A program made the position numbers and the translations under genes. This document shows, in pieces, positions 41,962 to 50,744 of a DNA stretch of 64,000 bases. This stretch comes from Oscillospiraceae bacterium (GTDB lineage Bacteria; Bacillota; Clostridia; Oscillospirales; Ruminococcaceae): NCBI GenBank assembly GCA_015067185.1, contig SVMZ01000008.1, positions 1 to 64,000 on the forward strand, read 5' to 3'. The stretch's first letter is position 1, and every line of letters starts with the position of its first letter. Below the pieces are notes generated by a model. It was not told the origin of the DNA and did no database searches. It saw only the letters and a list, made by a program, of their open reading frames with translations.

Positions 41962-44031
41962 TTAGACAGCTGCGGGAGCAAGCAGGGAGTTGATGATGGC
42001 AGCAGCATCCTCAACGTTTACGATTCCGTCGCCATTGATGTCTGCGCGAAGGAATTTTTCAATGGTGACATCGGAGGTGAAAGCGGAGTAGAGGGCGTTG
42101 TAGATGTTGTAGACCAGCTGTGCATCACTGGCATCAACAACACCGGTAATGTTGACATCCATACCATAGTCAACGGAGACAGCGCTGCCGTTGGCAATGC
42201 CGATATTAGCTTTGACGGTGTCGGTATCCAGCGTATCGGCGATAACAAGGTAGCAATAGGCATTGTATGTATCGGACCAGAACATGGCATTGCCATCATA
42301 GGTGTAGAGTTTGCCATCGGGGAGAGTGGAGGTGTTCTTTACCAGCCAGACGATGGAGCCGTCGATGGTAACATACTGGGAAACGGATACACCGTCAACG
42401 ATAACGGTGCGGGTAACGGTAAATACAATCGGACCGGTAACAACTTTGATGGTGTAGGTGTTGTCGCCGTTGTCGATCACTTCAGCTGTTTCGCCGTTCA
42501 TAACAGCGGTGACGGTATAGGTATAACCTTCTTCGGGGGTGAGAGTCAGGGTGTAGGATTCACCGACATCGGCAGAGGGGTTATAACCCTGTGCAGCACC
42601 GGCTCCGTTGCCTTCTACAGTGACTTTGGTGGTTACCTGTTCTTTATTGACAGTGATCACGATATTCCCCTTGATATCGGCGCCGGGGATGGTATAGACG
42701 GAGTCGGCAACGGTGTAAGCGGTATAAGCTTCGCCGGCAATGGTGACGGAAGTGAGGGTATAAGCCTGTCCGAGAGCAGTGGGCATGGTAAAGGAATAAT
42801 CGGTGCCGTAGGTAGCGGTATCATCGGCGTTTTCGATATCTTCGGCAGCATTGCCCGCAAAGGTGACGCTGTAGCTCTTGGGAGTGCGGTCGGCATCAAT
42901 TACGAGTTCACCGGTAACATTTTCAACGGTATAGCTGCCGTCATCATTTTCAATGACTTCAGCGGGTTCACCGTCGATGGTGGCTGTGATGTTGTCGTAG
43001 GTGTAGTTTTCATCGGAAACGGAGAAAGTGTAGTCTTCACCGTCGGTTACGGTGGGTTCGCCGGTAAGTCCTTCCGGCAGGGTAACGTTGTATACCGGCT
43101 TTTCTACAGTGACAGTAAGAGTATCCGGGGAGAGAACAGCGGGAATCAGGTCGTTCTTGACGGCATTTGTTTTGTCAATGAATGCGGCAGAGGTGAGAGC
43201 AACGGTGGTTTCGCCGTCAGCAATGGCATCGAATACAAGGGTGTAGATACCGGTTCCAAGGTTTTTATCTGCGCCGTAGTCTTCCAGAATGATAACACCG
43301 GTGGAAAGTTTAACAGCAGCAGTGCCAAGGGCGGAAGCAGTCTGGTTGAACGTGAGTTTGGAAGCATCGTAGGAGAGCTTGATTTCACCGGCATTGAAGA
43401 CGCTGTCGGATTCGTGAGCAGCATTGATGCCAACGGAAAGCTGCTCGCCTACCGTGACTGTGGAGGCTCCGGTGATGCCGGCGGTGTATCCGCCTTCAGC
43501 GGGAGGAACATCACTGCCGGTGTTATCGGTAATGGTGAGGGTGGTGCTGCAGGAAGCGGCATTTTCCCAGATGTCGCCGTAATCTTTGGTGAGTTCAAGA
43601 TTGGTGATGCCTACGTTGTAGGTTCCTGCCGGTGTGTTGGCGGGAACGGTGAAGGTGATGACAGCCATGGTGGTGACACCGCTGAGGTTTTCGGCATCAT
43701 CGGAAGACCAAGTTATTATACCGTTATTGAGATTGATGTCAGCACCAGGAAAGGTGATTTTTTCATTGCCGCCATCTATCGAGGTAAAGGTCAGCGGAGA
43801 GTCACAGGTAACGGTAAATCCCATGCCATCCATGGTAATGGCCTGGCTTGCAGCGAGGGTCATGGTGACGGTCTGATCGGAGTTGCTGGTGCTGATGGTG
43901 GGTGTGTTAAGAGTAACACCGAAGGTGACCCCCAGCGTGTTATTTTCATTAACTGCCATGGCGGGAACAGCGAGAGTCAGGCTGAGAACCAGACTCAAAA
44001 GGATGCAGAGGAGTTTTCTTGCAGTTTTCAT
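41962..44031 (-). CDS. Secreted protein with two cohesin-like domains and a C-terminal dockerin
   Basis: A 689-residue protein with signal peptide (LLSLVLSLTLAVPAMA). Two beta-sandwich cohesin-like domains occupy about residues 30-170 and 185-345 (second: STVTVGEQLSVGINAAHE, GEIKLSYDASKLTF, YTLVFDAIADGETTVAL). Several small Ig-like/beta domains follow, and the end is a type I dockerin-like pair of loops: DYGMDVNITGVVDASDAQLV and RADINGDGIVNVEDAAAIIN. A protein with both cohesin and dockerin is an adaptor scaffoldin in the cellulosome sense. Here no catalytic module is visible. The start ATG 44031 has AAAGGAAG upstream. Confidence 0.83.
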   Translation of the reverse strand: MKTARKLLCILLSLVLSLTLAVPAMAVNENNTLGVTFGVTLNTPTISTSNSDQTVTMTLAASQAITMDGMGFTVTCDSPLTFTSIDGGNEKITFPGADINLNNGIITWSSDDAENLSGVTTMAVITFTVPANTPAGTYNVGITNLELTKDYGDIWENAASCSTTLTITDNTGSDVPPAEGGYTAGITGASTVTVGEQLSVGINAAHESDSVFNAGEIKLSYDASKLTFNQTASALGTAAVKLSTGVIILEDYGADKNLGTGIYTLVFDAIADGETTVALTSAAFIDKTNAVKNDLIPAVLSPDTLTVTVEKPVYNVTLPEGLTGEPTVTDGEDYTFSVSDENYTYDNITATIDGEPAEVIENDDGSYTVENVTGELVIDADRTPKSYSVTFAGNAAEDIENADDTATYGTDYSFTMPTALGQAYTLTSVTIAGEAYTAYTVADSVYTIPGADIKGNIVITVNKEQVTTKVTVEGNGAGAAQGYNPSADVGESYTLTLTPEEGYTYTVTAVMNGETAEVIDNGDNTYTIKVVTGPIVFTVTRTVIVDGVSVSQYVTIDGSIVWLVKNTSTLPDGKLYTYDGNAMFWSDTYNAYCYLVIADTLDTDTVKANIGIANGSAVSVDYGMDVNITGVVDASDAQLVYNIYNALYSAFTSDVTIEKFLRADINGDGIVNVEDAAAIINSLLAPAAV

Positions 44032-44071
44032 GATTGGAACTTCCTTTCAGAATAATAAAAGATTTATGTTT

Positions 44072-47023
44072 TTACCACGCGAGTGTGGTTTTGCCCAGAA
44101 CAGCAGCACGGAGGCGTGTGGCATCCGCGTTGGTGAGATCACCGGAATTGTTGACATCCACAGCAAGGGACTGCAGCGCATCCAGTGTGATTTTACCCAG
44201 CGCAGCGGCGCGGGTGCGTGTGGAATCCGCATTGGTGATCTGACCGTCGCCATTGGCATCGCCGGACAGCACCACGGCGATGATGGTGTCTGCGGTCATG
44301 TTGTCCGCAGTGAAACGGTAGCCGTCTTCGGTTGCGGTGGCGGTGAGGCGGGTATAGGTTTTGCCGCCGTCATAGCTGACAGCCACGACACAGGCGTTCT
44401 CACAGGCAACGGTAAAGGTGTTGGTGCCTTCCTTCCAGCCGCCTTCCGGTGCGGTAAGGATAATGCCGGCCTTTTCCGCAGCGGGAATGGTGGGGGTGAA
44501 ATCGATGGTCGGAATGGTGAAATGGATGGTGGCAGCGGTTAACGGGGTATTGTTGCTGCCGATGGTTATGTTGTTCCATAGTGTTTCTGTTCTGCTGTAA
44601 TATACATCTTTTAGGGTACTGCAGCCATAGAAAGCAGAGTCTCCAATGGAAGTAACACTGTCGGGAATGGAGACGGAAGTCAGGCCGGAGCACCAGGAGA
44701 AAGCATATTCACCAATGGATGTAACGGTGTTTGGAATAGTGATAGAGGGTAGTTTGTAACATCTGGAAAAAGCTGAATCGCTGATAGCGGTGAGAGAAGG
44801 TGGAAGGGTAACAGAAGTGAGGTTTACACATTCGCAAAAAGCATGGTGGCCAATATAAGTAACACTATTTGGAATATATACAGATGTTAAACCTGATACG
44901 CGAAAAGCTTCGGCACCAATGGATGTAACGGTGTCTGGAATTGAAACAGATGTCAAGGACCCACAGCTATCAAAAGCGTGTTTACCAATCGAGGTGACGC
45001 CACGATTGATTACCACTGTTTTTATAGAGGAGAGATATCGATACCAAGGCATAGTATCAATGTTATAATTACTCATAGCGCCTGTGCCGCTAATTGTCAA
45101 AGCACCACTAGCCTTATCAAAAGTCCAAGTAAGATTGCCGCCGCAATGTCCGGCAAAATATTGGATAGTAGCAGTAGATAAATAGGTGTTTCCAGTGGAA
45201 ATGGAAATTTTCTCCCACTGTTCTTGGGAATTTCCATAGTATACAGTTTGTAATTGTGAACACCCGTAGAAAGCATTTTGACCAATAGAAGTAACACTGC
45301 TGGGGATAGAAACGGTGGTCAAATTGGAAAAACCAGAGAATGTAGAATCATAAATAGTATGAATACTACTGTTGATGATGATGTTAGAGATAGATGATTT
45401 GTAGTTCTCCCAAAAAGCATTTTTAGACAATTGGCCGCTTCCGCCGGAAATAATTAATGTGCCTGTAGTTGTGTTAATAGACCAGCGAGCACTGTTCATA
45501 CACCAACCGAGAATGGAATTATCAACGGTGGAGATGATTTGAAATGGATGGTAATGATATGAAGAGGAGGGAGAATAAATATTGTTCCATTGAGCATAGG
45601 TACCTGTATAATATGCGGATTTTACATTATAACAACCGTCAAAAGCAGAGGTTCCAATGGAAGTGACAGTGTTTGGGATGGTGACGGAAGTCAGGCTGGA
45701 ACAGTTGTAGAAAGCATAGATCCCAATGGAAGTGACACTATCGGGAATGGTGACAGAAGTCAGGCCGGAGCAGTTGTAGAAAGCACGGTCTCCAATGGAA
45801 GTGACACCGTTCGGAAGAATGACCGTTCCGGATATAGCATCGGGACAGAAAATGATTTCTAATTGATCAGAGTTTCCTTTGGTATACAAAAGTCCGTTTA
45901 TGGATTGGTAGTTGGGGTTGGTTGCATCAACAGATATTTCTGTCAAGCTTTTACACCAGGAGAAAGCATCTTCTCCAATGGAAGTGACACTGTTTGGGAT
46001 GGTGACGGAAGTCAGGCTGGAACAGTTGTTGAAAGCATAGATCCCAATGGAAGTGACAGTGTTGGGAATGGTGATGGAAGTCAGGTTTTCACAGCGGTAG
46101 AAAGCAAAATCTCCAATGGAAGTGACACCACTATTGATGACAACTGTTTTAATGGACGAGCAGTATTGATACCAAGGAGCTTTGGAAGAAGATGTATAGT
46201 CTGTCATTGCACCTGTCCCGCTGATAGTCAGCGTGCAGGTAGCTGTGTCCAGAGACCATGTTATGTTGTCGCCGCAAGTGCCGGAATAAGTGATATGAAT
46301 CGTGGCAGAGGTCAGGGGTTCATTATTGCTGCCAATAGAAATTGCACTCCACTGTGCCTCGGTGCCGTCGTAATATACGTCGTTGAGGGAAGAACAGAAG
46401 TAGAAAGCCCCGCTGCCAATGGAGGTGACTGAATCGGGTATGGAGACGGATGTTAAGCCGGAACAATAGGCAAAAGCTTCATATCCGATGGAAGTAACAC
46501 TGTTGGGGAGAGTAACGGAAATCAGGCTTCTGCAGTCGGAGAAAGCTGACTTTCCAATGGAGGTGACATTGTTACCGATAGAAACAGATGCTAAATTGTA
46601 ACAGTCAAAGAAAGCATGCTCTCCAATAGAGGTGACACTGTTGGGGATGGAGACAGAGGTCAGACTGGAACAGGCTTGAAAAGTATAGTCTCCAATGGAA
46701 GTGATAGTATCAGGAATGGTGACAGAGTTCAAACTATTACAGCCGCAGAAAGTATAGTCCCCAATGGAAGTGACACCATGATTGATGACGACCGTTTCAA
46801 TGGAGGAGTTATACAGAAACCAAGGGACATTGGTAGAGTCTGTATAGTTACTCATGGTCCCGGTACCGCTGATGGTCAGCGTGCAGGTAGTTGTGTCCAG
46901 AGACCATGTTACATTGTCCCCGCAGTTACCGCTGTAAGTGGCAGCGTCTGCCTCGGTGGGCATCAGCACAAACAGCAGACAGCAAAGAAACATGAGTCCC
47001 AAAATTTTGCTGAGTTTTTTCAT
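44072..47023 (-). CDS. BspA-type leucine-rich-repeat surface protein with C-terminal dockerin
   Basis: A 983-residue secreted protein (signal ILGLMFLCCLLFVLMPTEADA). It has four modules, each a short beta domain (CGDNVTWSLDTTTCTLTISG type; one copy is diverged, CMNSARWSINTTTGTLIISG) followed by a run of 23-residue LRR_5 repeats (consensus LTSVSIPNSVTSIGDxAF). The tail holds a linker domain, then a dockerin: GDANGDGQITNADSTRTRAA and DVNNSGDLTNADATRLRAAV. BspA-like LRRs commonly bind host matrix or other cells; a dockerin would dock it on a cohesin. ATG 47023 is preferred to an in-frame ATG at 47062 ahead of the signal peptide. Confidence 0.88.
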   Translation of the reverse strand: MKKLSKILGLMFLCCLLFVLMPTEADAATYSGNCGDNVTWSLDTTTCTLTISGTGTMSNYTDSTNVPWFLYNSSIETVVINHGVTSIGDYTFCGCNSLNSVTIPDTITSIGDYTFQACSSLTSVSIPNSVTSIGEHAFFDCYNLASVSIGNNVTSIGKSAFSDCRSLISVTLPNSVTSIGYEAFAYCSGLTSVSIPDSVTSIGSGAFYFCSSLNDVYYDGTEAQWSAISIGSNNEPLTSATIHITYSGTCGDNITWSLDTATCTLTISGTGAMTDYTSSSKAPWYQYCSSIKTVVINSGVTSIGDFAFYRCENLTSITIPNTVTSIGIYAFNNCSSLTSVTIPNSVTSIGEDAFSWCKSLTEISVDATNPNYQSINGLLYTKGNSDQLEIIFCPDAISGTVILPNGVTSIGDRAFYNCSGLTSVTIPDSVTSIGIYAFYNCSSLTSVTIPNTVTSIGTSAFDGCYNVKSAYYTGTYAQWNNIYSPSSSYHYHPFQIISTVDNSILGWCMNSARWSINTTTGTLIISGGSGQLSKNAFWENYKSSISNIIINSSIHTIYDSTFSGFSNLTTVSIPSSVTSIGQNAFYGCSQLQTVYYGNSQEQWEKISISTGNTYLSTATIQYFAGHCGGNLTWTFDKASGALTISGTGAMSNYNIDTMPWYRYLSSIKTVVINRGVTSIGKHAFDSCGSLTSVSIPDTVTSIGAEAFRVSGLTSVYIPNSVTYIGHHAFCECVNLTSVTLPPSLTAISDSAFSRCYKLPSITIPNTVTSIGEYAFSWCSGLTSVSIPDSVTSIGDSAFYGCSTLKDVYYSRTETLWNNITIGSNNTPLTAATIHFTIPTIDFTPTIPAAEKAGIILTAPEGGWKEGTNTFTVACENACVVAVSYDGGKTYTRLTATATEDGYRFTADNMTADTIIAVVLSGDANGDGQITNADSTRTRAAALGKITLDALQSLAVDVNNSGDLTNADATRLRAAVLGKTTLAW
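44580..46850 (-). repeat. Tandem 69-bp LRR-coding repeats
   Basis: Inside the BspA-like gene the minus strand repeats a 69-base (23-codon) unit many times. Some copies are nearly identical in DNA, for instance AATGGAAGTGACACTGTT variants on the plus strand near 45716, 45976 and 46046. This makes the tract prone to recombination and copy-number change. Confidence 0.75.
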
Positions 47024-47191
47024 AAAAAACAACCTTCTTTCCGATAGGGGAAAATACTCCACCTTATCATAATCATTTTATCCTTTTAAAAAATAAAAAC
47101 AATTAACTGGCTGCATAGTGTTTAAAATAAAAATTTTGCGCGTACACACACTTGGGATGTATGGGTGCGCACAAAATGACTGCAAAATAAA

Positions 47192-47225
47192 AAATCAGAA
47201 GCACTTTCATGTGTGCTTCTGATTT
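47192..47225 (-). terminator. Terminator of zinc-ribbon/beta-helix gene
   Basis: AAATCAGAAGCAC pairs with GTGCTTCTGATTT; on the minus strand it continues in TTTTATTTTG. A further imperfect dyad (ATTTTGCGCGTAC with GTGCGCACAAAAT, 47133-47177) lies beyond it, toward the BspA-like gene. Confidence 0.8.
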
Positions 47226-47242
47226 GATGTATTATATTCGGT

Positions 47243-48487
47243 TTAAAAGACGGGCATAGTAACCGGAATATCAATGTCATTTTTAACATTCGTGCCGTTG
47301 TCGGTGAAGGTGCTTTCGGCAAAGACGAGAGGAGACATAAAAGAGGTTGCCTGAATATCCAGAGCAATATCATTGCCGATAAATCGATTATCCGGAAAGT
47401 TGACACTGACATTCTGAGCACTGCCGGCCTTGATAAGCAGTCCGGTTCGGTTGTTCTGAAAGGTGCAGTTATTGAATGTGATCCAACCGCTGTTGTAGCA
47501 GGCGGCACCGATATCCCAGCCGCTGAAAACACAGTTCAAAAGAGTAGTGTGCGACAGCGCGCAGAGACCGGTTTTTCCGCTGCCGGAAAAATGAAGATCG
47601 TAAAGCTGCGTGTCATGGGGATTATCTGCAGGAACAGTTACGGTATCGTGAAAGGTGGTAGCATCTTCACCGTCAGTGCTTCCGTAAATCCGGAAATTTC
47701 CCGACGGTAAGTGGAGTTCTCCGTGATAGGAAACAGGGGGAAGGTAAAGGATGATGACGGAATTTTCCAGAGTCTCTTTGGTAAAGGAATTGAAAAGCGT
47801 TTGAAGATCCTCTGTCGTATTCATGGGTGCGGTGGTGTGATCGTAGCGGATAACAGCAAGTGGAAGCACCGTGAAGAGGTGGGTGATCTCAAGAGTATCT
47901 CCGTTTTTCATCTTTACCGTAAAATAAATAGTGTTGCTGAAACACTCAGCGCTGTAATTTATGGTACAGCCGATCAAAGAAAAGGAGGAGGTATAGAGGG
48001 AATGCGGGGCTTCAAATATAGTCAGACTTCTTCCGCCGTTGGCGGGAACAGTAGTGAAAGAGATGTTTTCGATCAGAGGGAGAACTTCAGAAGGAAATAA
48101 AAGTTGGCCATCGCGGTAAACAAACAGATTAATGTGGGAGCTTTCGGTGGAACCGTCTTGCGCGATGAAGTAGGTGGAAGAGGTCACGGGGAAGGGGAGA
48201 GAAGAGGGGGAATCCATATCTTTTCTTAAAACAAAAGTATATTCTTCCCCTTTAAGGGTATAAGTGAGGTTGCCTTCGCCGGAATAACTTCTGGGAATAT
48301 GGATAAGAGATGCGACAAAAGTCAAAAGCAGTATAAAAAGCAGCGTGGATATAACAGTGAAGGTTTTACGGCGCCATATCTTAGGCAAAGGGATAGTGTT
48401 TTTCTGTATCTGTGATGTGGCGCAGTGCAAACAGAAAGAGGCGGAATTATCGAGGGCAGCGCCGCAGGATATGCATTTTTTACTCAT
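47243..48487 (-). CDS. Zinc-ribbon, membrane helix and beta-helix protein (copy 1)
   Basis: A 414-residue protein with N-terminal zinc ribbon CISCGAALDNSASFCLHC (Cys5, 8, 19, 22), one membrane helix (about residues 42-64) and an extracytoplasmic part. The last 160 residues look like a right-handed parallel beta-helix (GLCALSHTTLLNCVFSGWDI, ITFNNCTFQNNRTGLLI), the fold of pectate-lyase-like and carbohydrate-binding proteins. The predicted topology is ribbon inside, helix outside. It is a paralogue of the next gene (shared PMNT.EDLQ.LF and YLPPVSY.G stretches). The role is unknown; location beside a Ser/Thr kinase suggests a signalling or wall-sensing role. Confidence 0.75.
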   Translation of the reverse strand: MSKKCISCGAALDNSASFCLHCATSQIQKNTIPLPKIWRRKTFTVISTLLFILLLTFVASLIHIPRSYSGEGNLTYTLKGEEYTFVLRKDMDSPSSLPFPVTSSTYFIAQDGSTESSHINLFVYRDGQLLFPSEVLPLIENISFTTVPANGGRSLTIFEAPHSLYTSSFSLIGCTINYSAECFSNTIYFTVKMKNGDTLEITHLFTVLPLAVIRYDHTTAPMNTTEDLQTLFNSFTKETLENSVIILYLPPVSYHGELHLPSGNFRIYGSTDGEDATTFHDTVTVPADNPHDTQLYDLHFSGSGKTGLCALSHTTLLNCVFSGWDIGAACYNSGWITFNNCTFQNNRTGLLIKAGSAQNVSVNFPDNRFIGNDIALDIQATSFMSPLVFAESTFTDNGTNVKNDIDIPVTMPVF

Positions 48488-48525
48488 TAAGGTGATCCCG
48501 TCCTTTCATTGAGGAGAGATGAATG

Positions 48526-49785
48526 CTATTCGAAGATGGCCTCGGAAACATCCATGGTGCAGTCGGTATAATTGATGATATCGGTGGTGTTATTGATGAA
48601 TTTTGCATTGTAAAAAGTGAAGGTATCGGTAAAGGGAATATGTTTGAGGGAAAGTGCGATATTGTTTTCTTTAAAAATACAATATCCAAACGTGTTGGAA
48701 GAGGCATTGGCGTCGCCGGGATTGTTGGATTCAAAGCCGATATTGTTTCGTTCAAAGGTGCATTTGTCAACGATAGCCCAGCCACCATCCAGTACATTCA
48801 AAGCAATGTCGTGGTCTTCAAAAACACAATTGTCAAAGATGGCGGCAGAAGTAAGGGTGAAACCGATACTGTCTGTGCCGTTGCCTTTAAAACAGATGGT
48901 ATCAAAATGTGCCAATGTCGGGCTGCGGGTGGATACCGATACATCGCCGGTAAAGGTGGTTATGGCATCGCCTTCTCTGCTTCCGCATAAATTGTAAACT
49001 CTGGTGTGATAGCTGAACCCGCCTTCATAAGTAACTGGAGGGAGATAGATGGAGATAGACGTGTTGGGGGTGTATTCTTTTTCCAGTTTGTCAAAAAGTG
49101 CCTGAAGTTCTTCAATGGTATTCATCGGTTCATCTTCGGGGTAAATGCGTACAAGTGGAACCTCTTCAATTGTAATCGTATGAGTCAAAATAATCTTGTC
49201 ACCGTTTTTCATCGTAATAGTCCAGCGAATATCGTTGGTTTTGTTTTTGGTGGTATAGAAATATTCAGCGGAAATGAGAGCATTGGGAGCAAGAGCGGTA
49301 TATTCAACCATTTGAAAAACCAACGGTTCTGCATCATCGTGAGGAAGAGAATCAACCTGGATGTTTTTTACTTGGGAATAAAATTTCTCGCTGACAGAAA
49401 AACTCATGTTTTGAGAAACATAAAGACGGGAGTCGGCAGTAGTGATTTCATCGGGGGTCAGAGAGAAATAGTGCTTTTCATCAGGAACAAATTTATCTTT
49501 TGGCCCATCTCCGAAAAATTTTAAATAAACATTATATATCTCACCGTCATCATCGGTATAGACAACACTGGCGCCGCCCTCATAGGTTTTGGGACCGAAT
49601 TTTATATACATACCAAAAGCAAGAATAGCAGCGAGCAATATAATAATGAAAACAATAAGCAATTTTTTCTTCCAGGGTCTGACAACAGGAGCGGAATGTT
49701 TTACAACCTGGCTGTTGGCACAATAAGGACAGAAAGAGGCACCCTCGGGGAGTTCTTTTCCGCATTTTATGCATTTATTATTCAA
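48526..49785 (-). CDS. Zinc-ribbon, membrane helix and beta-helix protein (copy 2)
   Basis: A 419-residue paralogue of the neighbouring gene: zinc ribbon CIKCGKELPEGASFCPYC (Cys5, 8, 19, 22), a basic stretch (WKKKLL), a membrane helix (IVFIIILLAAILAFGMYI), a middle domain, and a C-terminal beta-helix (AIFDNCVFEDHDIALNV, AIVDKCTFERNNIGF, FGYCIFKENNIALSL). The start is TTG 49785, with AGGACG upstream. The pair probably arose by tandem duplication. It lies 127 bases downstream of the kinase gene on the same strand. Confidence 0.75.
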   Translation of the reverse strand: MNNKCIKCGKELPEGASFCPYCANSQVVKHSAPVVRPWKKKLLIVFIIILLAAILAFGMYIKFGPKTYEGGASVVYTDDDGEIYNVYLKFFGDGPKDKFVPDEKHYFSLTPDEITTADSRLYVSQNMSFSVSEKFYSQVKNIQVDSLPHDDAEPLVFQMVEYTALAPNALISAEYFYTTKNKTNDIRWTITMKNGDKIILTHTITIEEVPLVRIYPEDEPMNTIEELQALFDKLEKEYTPNTSISIYLPPVTYEGGFSYHTRVYNLCGSREGDAITTFTGDVSVSTRSPTLAHFDTICFKGNGTDSIGFTLTSAAIFDNCVFEDHDIALNVLDGGWAIVDKCTFERNNIGFESNNPGDANASSNTFGYCIFKENNIALSLKHIPFTDTFTFYNAKFINNTTDIINYTDCTMDVSEAIFE

Positions 49786-49912
49786 AAAATCACGTCCTGT
49801 TCAATGTAATGACGGTGTGCTGCGGTTTCTTCTGAGTACCGGGAAAGGCAGTGTTCGTGTGAGAAGGATACGATGGTTTGGGAAGAAATCTTTTTCTGAG
49901 AAATAGGATTTA

Positions 49913-50617
49913 TCAGAGCATTTCCATAAGATGAAGGACATTTTTAAAGCGCTTTTTCGGGTTAGTCATTGTACAACGCTGTACAATACGCCCCATGCGG
50001 CCGGCAGCTAATTCAATGGAAGGATGTTTTCCGGTCAGCATGATGTTGAGAAGGACACCGAGTGCATATAGATCGGCACGCTCGTCAGATTGGGAAATAC
50101 CGTACTGTTCGGGGGCAGCAAAGCCGGTGGTGCCGAGAATTTGTGTGTCGGAGGAGTTCTCTGTTTTGAAAATGCGGGAGGCATCAAAATCAATCAGCAC
50201 TGCAGTGTCTCCGCGGATGATGACGTTTTCCGGTTTGATATCCCGATGGACAGCACCCAGAGAGTGAAACACCCAGAGAGCGGAGCAGAGCTGAAGCAGG
50301 ATCTTTTTAGCTTGAGAAGGGGGGAGCAGAGTGCCCTCCAGAAGATAGTGCAGGGTATCCCCCTGAATAAATTCTTCCAGAACAATAACTTTTCCGTTCT
50401 GTTCCGCCACCTCCATGATCTGGGGAAGATGCGGGGAGGAAATGGGAAGCAGTTTGCGGTAGACTTCACCATTGCCTTCAAAATGACGGAAAATATATTG
50501 TGTTCCGTTTTTCTTGTGTCGTACAACCGATACACTTCCGCGAGAATTACTTTTGAGTTGTTTTAAAATGTCAAACTCACGGGACAAAGAGTCGAGCAAA
50601 TTATCGTAAACAGTCAC
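49913..50617 (-). CDS. Small Ser/Thr protein kinase-like protein
   Basis: A 234-residue Hanks-type kinase domain with no membrane segment. The catalytic loop HRDIKPEN (124-131, Asp126), the metal motif DFD (143-145) in place of DFG, and an activation segment ending in AAPEQY are present. The ATP-anchoring Lys of the VAIK motif appears as Arg44 in YIFRHF, and the glycine loop is degenerate (SNSRGSVS). Activity is therefore plausible but not certain. The start is GTG 50617 with AAAAGGAAAA upstream. It diverges from an HTH regulator and precedes the two zinc-ribbon membrane proteins. Confidence 0.85.
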   Translation of the reverse strand: MTVYDNLLDSLSREFDILKQLKSNSRGSVSVVRHKKNGTQYIFRHFEGNGEVYRKLLPISSPHLPQIMEVAEQNGKVIVLEEFIQGDTLHYLLEGTLLPPSQAKKILLQLCSALWVFHSLGAVHRDIKPENVIIRGDTAVLIDFDASRIFKTENSSDTQILGTTGFAAPEQYGISQSDERADLYALGVLLNIMLTGKHPSIELAAGRMGRIVQRCTMTNPKKRFKNVLHLMEML

Positions 50618-50681
50618 TTTTTTTCCTTTTCCTATGCAGCCAGCATATTGTTTTTATTGTTTTAAAATTGTAAAATATAAT

Positions 50682-50712
50682 TAGTATTATAGAATATTAA
50701 TAGTATTATAGA
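50682..50712. promoter_or_regulatory. 12-bp direct repeat between kinase and HTH genes
   Basis: TAGTATTATAGA occurs at 50682-50693 and 50701-50712 (period 19 bp) in the AT-rich gap between the divergent genes. It is a good candidate operator for the HTH protein. The promoters of both genes must overlap it, but their boxes are ambiguous in this AT-rich sequence. Confidence 0.55.
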
Positions 50713-50744
50713 TTAATGTTCTTTTTTTGTAAAGGGGTAATATT

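Noticed and set aside
41953..44055. A 700-codon Gly/Ile-rich open frame antisense to the cohesin/dockerin gene
   Set aside because: A mirror of repetitive Val/Thr/Asp codons on the other strand. The minus-strand product has a signal peptide and dockerin.
44580..46850. CRISPR-like periodic repeat
   Set aside because: The period is 69 bases, in frame, with no unique spacers; it encodes leucine-rich repeats.
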